DNA from: Pseudarthrobacter siccitolerans | GTDB lineage: Bacteria > Actinomycetota > Actinomycetes > Actinomycetales > Micrococcaceae | Length of the DNA stretch: 64,000 nt | Reading direction: 5' to 3' | Assembly (NCBI RefSeq): GCF_030823375.1 | Contig: NZ_JAUSXB010000001.1 | Span: 558,001 to 622,000, forward strand | In this document: positions 58,991 to 64,000 of the stretch, in pieces | Layout: every line of letters begins with the position of its first letter | Position numbering within the stretch: position 1 is the first letter of the stretch | The notes under the pieces: model-generated | The model's input: only the letters and a program-made list of their open reading frames with translations | Told to the model about the DNA's origin: nothing | Databases searched by the model: none | Program-made: the position numbers and the translations under genes

Positions 58991-60229
58991 ATGAGCGAAC
59001 ACCAGCAGCTGCAACGCAGGCTTGGCGCCTTCGACGCCACCACCATCGGCCTCGGGTCCATGCTGGGCGCAGGGGTCTTCGTGGTGTTCGCGCCGGCCGC
59101 CGCGCTGGCTGGAAACCTGCTGGTGGTGTCAGTGGTCCTCGCGGGGGCGGTGGCGTACTGCAACGCGGTGGCGTCCGCCGCACTCGCCGCAAAGTATCCC
59201 ACCAGCGGAGGGACTTACGTTTACGGCCGCAAGCAGCTTGGCGAGTGGCCGGGCTTCCTGGCGGGGTGGGGCTTTGTTACCGGAAAGACCGCCTCCTGCG
59301 CCGCGATGGCGCTGACGTTCGGGAGCTATGTGGCCGGGAGTTACGCGGTACCGGTGGGCGTGGCGGCCGTCGTGGCTTTGACCGTGGTGAACCTGCTGGG
59401 AATCACCCGTACTGCCCTGTTGACGCGGATCCTGCTGTGCGTGGTGCTGGCCACGCTGGTGTTCGTTGGGGTGGCCGCGCTCGTTGGGCCTCATCCTTCC
59501 GCGGCGGGCAACGGCGCCCCGGGCGGGCTGGGGGGCATTCTTCCTGCCGCTGGCCTGCTGTTTTTCGCCTTCGCCGGGTACGCGCGGATCGCCACCCTGG
59601 GTGAGGAAGTCAAAGACCCTTCCCGCTCCATCCCGCGGGCCATCCTGGGCGCGCTGGCTTCGGCGTTCGCCATATACCTGGCGCTGGCGCTGCTGCTGCT
59701 TAACCACCTTCCTGGTGGCCGGCTTGCGGCAACGCCAACTCCGCTGCTGGAGGCCGTGCTGCAGTCGCAGTTTGCGGCGGGTGCGCCAGCGGTGCAGGCG
59801 GGCGCCGCGGCGGCGTGCCTGGGCGCACTCCTCGCCCTCATCACCGGCGTGGGCCGCACCACCCTGGCGATGGCACGGGAGCGCGACCTTCCCCGCCCGC
59901 TTGCCAGGATCGGCGGCAAGCACACGGTGCCCTGGGTTGCAGAAGTGACAGTGGCCGCCGTCGTCATCCTGCTTCTCCTGACCACCGACGTCATGACGGT
60001 GGTGGGCTTTTCCAGCTTCGGCGTGCTGCTGTACTACGCCGTGGCGAACGCCTCCGCCTACACCTTGAAGGCGCATCCAGGGTACGCGCCCAAGTGGCTG
60101 AACGCCGTGGGCTTCCTGGGGTGCCTTTTGCTGGCCTTCACACTTCCGGCTGCTTCTGTACTGGCCATGACGGCGGTCCTTGCGGCCGGCGTGGCGGGGC
60201 GCTGGCTGGTGCTGCGCTTCAGGAACTAG
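58991..60229 (+). CDS. APC-superfamily amino acid permease
   Basis: The 412-residue protein has about eleven or twelve hydrophobic segments. It begins RRLGAFDATTIGLGSMLGAGVF, the helix-1 signature of APC transporters, and later has LLFFAFAGYARIATLGEEVKDP, split as FAFAGYARIATLGEEVKDP, the helix 6-7 motif. The substrate is probably an amino acid or amine and cannot be set from the sequence. The length is a little short for the family because of a truncated C-terminus. Confidence 0.88.
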   Translation: MSEHQQLQRRLGAFDATTIGLGSMLGAGVFVVFAPAAALAGNLLVVSVVLAGAVAYCNAVASAALAAKYPTSGGTYVYGRKQLGEWPGFLAGWGFVTGKTASCAAMALTFGSYVAGSYAVPVGVAAVVALTVVNLLGITRTALLTRILLCVVLATLVFVGVAALVGPHPSAAGNGAPGGLGGILPAAGLLFFAFAGYARIATLGEEVKDPSRSIPRAILGALASAFAIYLALALLLLNHLPGGRLAATPTPLLEAVLQSQFAAGAPAVQAGAAAACLGALLALITGVGRTTLAMARERDLPRPLARIGGKHTVPWVAEVTVAAVVILLLLTTDVMTVVGFSSFGVLLYYAVANASAYTLKAHPGYAPKWLNAVGFLGCLLLAFTLPAASVLAMTAVLAAGVAGRWLVLRFRN

Positions 60230-60377
60230 CGCCGACGGGCTCTGTGCGTACGACGGCGGCCTTGCCGGATGTCGCGGGAGCGCGCCTTTCGTCAGGGTTG
60301 GGGCGGTTATCTTCGGGTTATCCACATAGGGTGTGAGGGTTCGTGCCTATGGCTGGGCCTGCTGGAAGACTTTGTTT

Positions 60378-61841
60378 ATGGAAGCGGATCAGTTATCGGC
60401 AGGGGCGGTCCCGGTGGTGATGCGTGCTGTGCCTTCTGTTGCTGATGTCCTTGCACTGCTGGCTGCTGTTCCTGTCGCTGAGGACGGCGCCGGAAAGATT
60501 GACCAGATGCGGGAATTCGAGGACGTGAAGTCCGCGGTCGCCGCGAAACAGGCCCGGATTGCCGTTGCCTATGACCTTGAGGTGCGGCGGGAACAGGCCG
60601 CCGCGGGTGTGCCCGCCGATGAGCTTGGTGCCGGGGTAGGCGCGCAAATCGCCCTGGCCCGGCGAGAGTCCCCGGCACGCGGCGGCAGGCTGCTGGGACT
60701 GGGGAAAGCCCTGGTCACCGAGATGCCCCACGCGTTCGCGGCACTTCAGAGCGGGCAGCTGAGCGAGTGGCGGGCCATCCTGATCGTGAAGGAAACCGCC
60801 TGCCTGTCCGCCGAAGACCGGGCCGCGGTGGACGAAGAAATCGCCGCGGACACCGGCACCCTGACCGGCTGCGGGGACCGGGCCATCACCGCCGCCGTCC
60901 GCACCGCCGCCTACCGGCGCGACCCCCAATCCTTCGCGAAACGGGCTTCCCATGCCGTGGCGGAACGGACCGTCAGCCTGCGCCCGGCACCGGAAACCAT
61001 GGCCTACCTGACCGCGCTGGTCCCGGTCGCGCAGGGCGTCGCCGCCTACGCTGCCCTGACCCGCCAGGCAGACGCCCTCAAATCTTCCGGTGATGAGCGG
61101 TCCAAGGGCGCCATCATGGCCGACGAACTGATCGAACGCATCACCGGCACCCCGGGCGGCTACACCGGCATCGACCTCCAGCTCGTGATGACCGACCGGA
61201 CCCTCTTCCAAAGCGACAGCGAACCCGCCCGCCTCGCCGGCTACGGCATCGTTCCAGGTGAATGGGCCAGGAAGGCCATCATGAACCCAGCGTCAGGGTC
61301 TGGATCTGCAGACGATGCGGACAGTGCCGGGTTCAACGTCTGGCTTCGCCGGCTCTACACAGCACCAACCGGCGGTGAACTCGTCGCGATGGACTCCAAG
61401 GCCCGGCTCTTCCCGCCTGGGCTCCGGCGGTTTATTCAGGTACGGGATGACACCTGCCGCACCCCGTACTGCGACGCGCCGATCCGCCACCTGGACCACG
61501 TCATCCCCTGGCACAACAACGGCCCAACCACCAGCACCAACGGCCAAGGCCTCTGCGAAGCCTGCAACCACACCAAAGAAACACCAGGCTGGGGCGCCAC
61601 AACTGTTTCCAGGCCAGGGCAACGGCATGCCGTCGAAACACGAACGCCCACCGGCCACACCTATCGCTCCACCGCGCCGCCTTTGCCGGGGACATCAGTG
61701 ACCTCAAGTCCTCCAGTCCAAACGCCGGTGGCCAGCCTGCCAGCACCTCCAGAGGCTCGGCCCCACCGCCGTCGCCGTGAGCACGGGCAACGCGCCAGGG
61801 AGCTCAAGCGCGCACGCTTCGAGCCGTCGGAGCTGGCATAA
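60378..61841 (+). CDS. DUF222 / HNH endonuclease-type protein (13E12 family)
   Basis: The 487-residue protein has the DUF222 region (about 45-330; [39 protein letters not shown]) and a C-terminal HNH domain: [19 protein letters not shown] with the catalytic His, then [11 protein letters not shown]. It resembles the 13E12 repeat-family proteins that are multicopy in actinobacteria. Biochemical activity is largely unknown; a DNA nuclease is likely. I start at the ATG at 60378, with GGAAG eight bases upstream; the frame upstream to 60333 lacks support. A Pro/Arg-rich tail follows the HNH domain. Confidence 0.88.
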   Translation: MEADQLSAGAVPVVMRAVPSVADVLALLAAVPVAEDGAGKIDQMREFEDVKSAVAAKQARIAVAYDLEVRREQAAAGVPADELGAGVGAQIALARRESPARGGRLLGLGKALVTEMPHAFAALQSGQLSEWRAILIVKETACLSAEDRAAVDEEIAADTGTLTGCGDRAITAAVRTAAYRRDPQSFAKRASHAVAERTVSLRPAPETMAYLTALVPVAQGVAAYAALTRQADALKSSGDERSKGAIMADELIERITGTPGGYTGIDLQLVMTDRTLFQSDSEPARLAGYGIVPGEWARKAIMNPASGSGSADDADSAGFNVWLRRLYTAPTGGELVAMDSKARLFPPGLRRFIQVRDDTCRTPYCDAPIRHLDHVIPWHNNGPTTSTNGQGLCEACNHTKETPGWGATTVSRPGQRHAVETRTPTGHTYRSTAPPLPGTSVTSSPPVQTPVASLPAPPEARPHRRRREHGQRARELKRARFEPSELA

Positions 61842-61924
61842 CTAGCATCGCGGAAGCTGGATCATCACGGTAGCTGCTTCGCCGTTGCTAAAGGCGGACA
61901 CCACTGATGCCACTCCGAACCGCA

Positions 61925-63295
61925 TTAAACCGCGGATGGCACCGGAGCTGTCGCAGACACCTGCGCGGTCAGATCTTCTGCCGGCGGCGTCCAAGTCTCC
62001 GGGAAGGCCACCACCTGGTCGCCGGTGCGGAGGTCCTTGACCTGATGGGTGCCGTCGTCGTCCGTGAACCAGACGAAGGGGATGCCCCGGCGGTCGGCGA
62101 ATTTGATTTGCTTGCCGAACTTCTCCGCCTTGGCTGCCACTTCCGTGGGGATTCCGCGGTTGCGAAGCTGGGCGGCCAGGTCCTGGGCAGCGCTCCAACT
62201 CTCGTCGTGGGTCAGGGCAACAAGCACGGCGGTGGGAACCGAACGCGAAGCCTTGGCCAGATCCTGACTGAGGATGCGGGATACGAGCCGGGTGACGCCG
62301 ATCGAAAGGCCCACACCCGGGAACTTCCGGTTGCCCTTCGAGGCCAGCGCGTCATAGCGCCCGCCGGAGCAGATGGAGCCGAGCTGCTCGTGACCCACCA
62401 GGACTGTCTCCACCACAGTACCGGTGTAGTAGTCCAGGCCGCGGGCGATGCTGAGGTCAGCCAGTACCTTGCCGGGGGCACGCTGGACAGCGGCCTCGAT
62501 GACCTGTTCCAACTCGCTCAGGCCTTCCTCGAGCAGCTCATTGCTGACTCCCAAGGCGCGCACCTGTTCCACGAAGGAGGTGTCCTCGGTTCGGATTGCG
62601 GCCAGCTCCAGGGCCTTCTGTGCCTGCTGGTCCGTTGCACCCAGTTCAGCCTTCAGCAACTCGGCGACCTTCACGGGACCGATTTTTTCGAGTTTGTCGA
62701 TGCTGCGCAGCACGCCAGCGGTATCCTCAAGCCCGATACCGCGGTAGAAGCCCTCAGCGAGTTTGCGGTTGTTGACCCGGAGGCGGAAGTCGGGGATGGG
62801 AAGGGCGCTTAGGGCCTCAGCAATGACCAGCGCGATTTCGACGTCGTAGCGGAAGGGCAGTTCGCCGTCCCCCACCACATCGATGTCCGCCTGCGTGAAT
62901 TCGCGGGCGCGGCCCTCCTGCGGACGCTCGCCGCGCCAGACCTTCTGGATCTGGTAGCGGCGGAACGGGAAGGCGAGGTAGCCGGCGTTCTCCACCACGT
63001 AACGGGCGAACGGAACCGTCAGGTCAAAGTGGAGTGCAAGCGCGTGCGGATCGGCTTTGCCGCCCTTGACAGGATTCTCGCTCTCGTCCTCCTGGAGCCG
63101 GCTGAGACCGTACACTTCCTTGTCGATTTCACCCTTGCGCAGCAGCTGCCCCACCGTTTCAACCGCCCGCGTCTCAATAGAAGCGAATCCGTGCAGCTCG
63201 AATACCCGGCGCAGCGTATCCAACACATGCAGCTCCACCAGCCGCTCCTCGGGAAGCCACTCGGGGAATCCGGACAGGGAGGCGGTGCGTGCCAT
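61925..63295 (-). CDS. hisS: Histidyl-tRNA synthetase
   Basis: This class II enzyme charges tRNA-His. Motif 2 is YQIQKVWRGERPQEGRAREF, the histidine A and B boxes are ARGLDYYTGTVVE and GGRYDAL, and the anticodon-binding domain is at the C-terminus (VPTAVLVALTHDESW). The 456-residue length is normal. The ATG at 63295 has AGGAG upstream; the frame extends upstream by 41 codons to 63418, but this is probably leader. It is divergent from the cyclophilin gene. Confidence 0.96.
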   Translation of the reverse strand: MARTASLSGFPEWLPEERLVELHVLDTLRRVFELHGFASIETRAVETVGQLLRKGEIDKEVYGLSRLQEDESENPVKGGKADPHALALHFDLTVPFARYVVENAGYLAFPFRRYQIQKVWRGERPQEGRAREFTQADIDVVGDGELPFRYDVEIALVIAEALSALPIPDFRLRVNNRKLAEGFYRGIGLEDTAGVLRSIDKLEKIGPVKVAELLKAELGATDQQAQKALELAAIRTEDTSFVEQVRALGVSNELLEEGLSELEQVIEAAVQRAPGKVLADLSIARGLDYYTGTVVETVLVGHEQLGSICSGGRYDALASKGNRKFPGVGLSIGVTRLVSRILSQDLAKASRSVPTAVLVALTHDESWSAAQDLAAQLRNRGIPTEVAAKAEKFGKQIKFADRRGIPFVWFTDDDGTHQVKDLRTGDQVVAFPETWTPPAEDLTAQVSATAPVPSAV

Positions 63296-63382
63296 GGTGG
63301 ATTTTCTCCTCTTGATAAGAGTGCCTGAGACTTGCCCGCGGCCCCGAAACGGGCTTGAAACCGCGGCAGTCCAGCCAGTCAT

Positions 63383-63413
63383 GCATAAACTATGTGCGGC
63401 AGTCAGTTTATGC
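63383..63413. promoter_or_regulatory. Inverted repeat between hisS and the cyclophilin gene
   Basis: GCATAAACT at 63383-63391 and AGTTTATGC at 63405-63413 are exact reverse complements around a 13-base centre. It is AT-rich against a GC-rich background and lies in the divergent promoter region, so it may be an operator or part of the promoters. Confidence 0.4.
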
Positions 63414-63523
63414 GTCATCCGCCGGCATCTCTAATGCAGCGGAGCGCCCGGGCTCGGCCGTCAGACACCTGCGCCCGGGGCCCCGCGCCACGCACTGCAG
63501 CAGCCCGACAATGAGGAGGACCC

Positions 63524-64000
63524 TTGGCGACCAGTTCACGCAGCGCCCGCGAGGCAAAGCGGCGCATCCAGCAGATGGAAGCCAAGCGCGAGCTGCGCCG
63601 GGACCAGGAGAAGCGGCGCAAGCGCGACAACCTGATCGCCGCCGGCGCCGGGACGGCCGCCGTGGTGCTCGCCGTCGTTCTCCAGTTAACGGCCTTCGCG
63701 GGCAATCCCACTGAGGAGGAGTTCGCGGCCCTTGAGGCCGGTTTGTCCAGTCCCTCCGCGTCCGCAAGCCCCTCCGCGGAGGCGACCAACAGCCCCAACA
63801 TCCCTGCCGCGGAAACGGCCGCCGGCAAGACCTTCAGCGGTGAACTGGTGCTGAACGGCAGCCCCCTGGCCGTGGAACTGGACGGCACAAATGCGCCACA
63901 GGCCGCCGCTGTTTTTAAGTCGCTCAGCGACGAAGGCTATTTCAACGCGAAGACCTGCCACCGTCTCACCACAGGTGAATCGTTCGGGCTGCTCCAATGC
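63524..64000 (+). CDS. Membrane-anchored cyclophilin-type peptidyl-prolyl isomerase, 5' part
   Basis: A TTG at 63524 follows GAGGAGGA and opens a frame that runs off the right edge. It begins MATSSRSAREAKRRIQQMEA, a charged cytoplasmic stretch, has one membrane helix at about residues 39-58 and an Ser/Ala/Pro-rich linker. Then comes the start of a cyclophilin domain (GELVLNGSPLAVELDGTNAP, AVFKSLSDEGYFNAKTCHRL). The order hisS next to such a PPIase is common in Micrococcaceae. The catalytic part is outside the window. Confidence 0.85.
   Translation, partial: MATSSRSAREAKRRIQQMEAKRELRRDQEKRRKRDNLIAAGAGTAAVVLAVVLQLTAFAGNPTEEEFAALEAGLSSPSASASPSAEATNSPNIPAAETAAGKTFSGELVLNGSPLAVELDGTNAPQAAAVFKSLSDEGYFNAKTCHRLTTGESFGLLQC

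Noticed and set aside
63296..63418. N-terminal extension of hisS or a His-rich leader peptide
   Set aside because: The extension lacks an SD and synthetase similarity, and no run of His codons is present, so neither reading is supported.

Overview
The window is GC-rich chromosomal DNA of an actinobacterium. The gene set and order point to the Micrococcaceae (Arthrobacter, Pseudarthrobacter or a close relative). Supporting signs are the block rpsD, DUF948, DUF6167, alaS, ruvX, mltG, aroE-aroC-aroK-aroB, efp, nusB; the block pyrR-pyrB-pyrC-membrane protein-carA-carB-pyrF followed by mihF-gmk-rpoZ-coaBC-metK-priA; a degenerate PriA; an actinobacterial Vms1-like release factor (acVLRF1); many GTG/TTG starts; and probable leaderless promoters. 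This is read from the sequence without database searches, so the genus is an inference.

Layout. 1-3.2 kb: the 5' part of comEA, then degV. A segment of about 1.6 kb, flanked by a roughly 97-bp imperfect direct repeat, separates them and carries two small membrane-protein genes and a small helicase-associated-domain-like ORF. 3.2-6 kb: leuS behind a Leu-codon leader peptide and a terminator hairpin. 6-8.4 kb: a PEP-synthase/rifampin-phosphotransferase-like enzyme. 8.4-13.8 kb: glpD-glpF-glpK and a divergent SorC-type regulator. 13.8-16.7 kb: aldo/keto reductase, alpha/beta hydrolase and GT4 glycosyltransferase. 16.7-22.8 kb: mihF-gmk-rpoZ-coaBC-metK-priA. 22.8-31.9 kb: the complete de novo pyrimidine operon except pyrD and pyrE, ending at a perfect 36-bp palindrome. 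32-33.3 kb: a PrsW-family membrane protease. 33.3-41.8 kb: an accessory catabolic operon. 41.8-53.9 kb: nusB, efp, the shikimate genes, mltG, ruvX, alaS and rpsD. 54-64 kb: rarA, acVLRF1, a GNAT enzyme, aspS, an APC permease, a DUF222-HNH protein, hisS and the start of a membrane-anchored cyclophilin.

The most interesting region is the operon at 33.36-41.77 kb. A GntR/FCD repressor, an OiaC-like metal TIM-barrel protein, a fused DhaK-DhaL kinase, an RpiB-type isomerase, a lambda-crystallin-type 3-hydroxy-acid dehydrogenase, an SDR, a 54-residue membrane protein, an ACS-type anion transporter and a TIM-like isomerase lie in one direction. Both promoters upstream carry the same CCTATAGG palindrome. 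The kinase and the two isomerases match the known set LerK, LerI and DerI, which turns L-erythrulose into D-erythrose 4-phosphate. The upstream enzymes and the acid-type transporter suggest that a C5 sugar acid is oxidised at C3 and decarboxylated to erythrulose. No recognisable D-apionate oxidoisomerase is present, so the route may be a variant of the D-apionate pathway or a new pentonate pathway. That assignment is inference.

The only stretch above 300 bases without a firmly supported gene is about 507-1101, which contains only the weak ORF at 637-1041.
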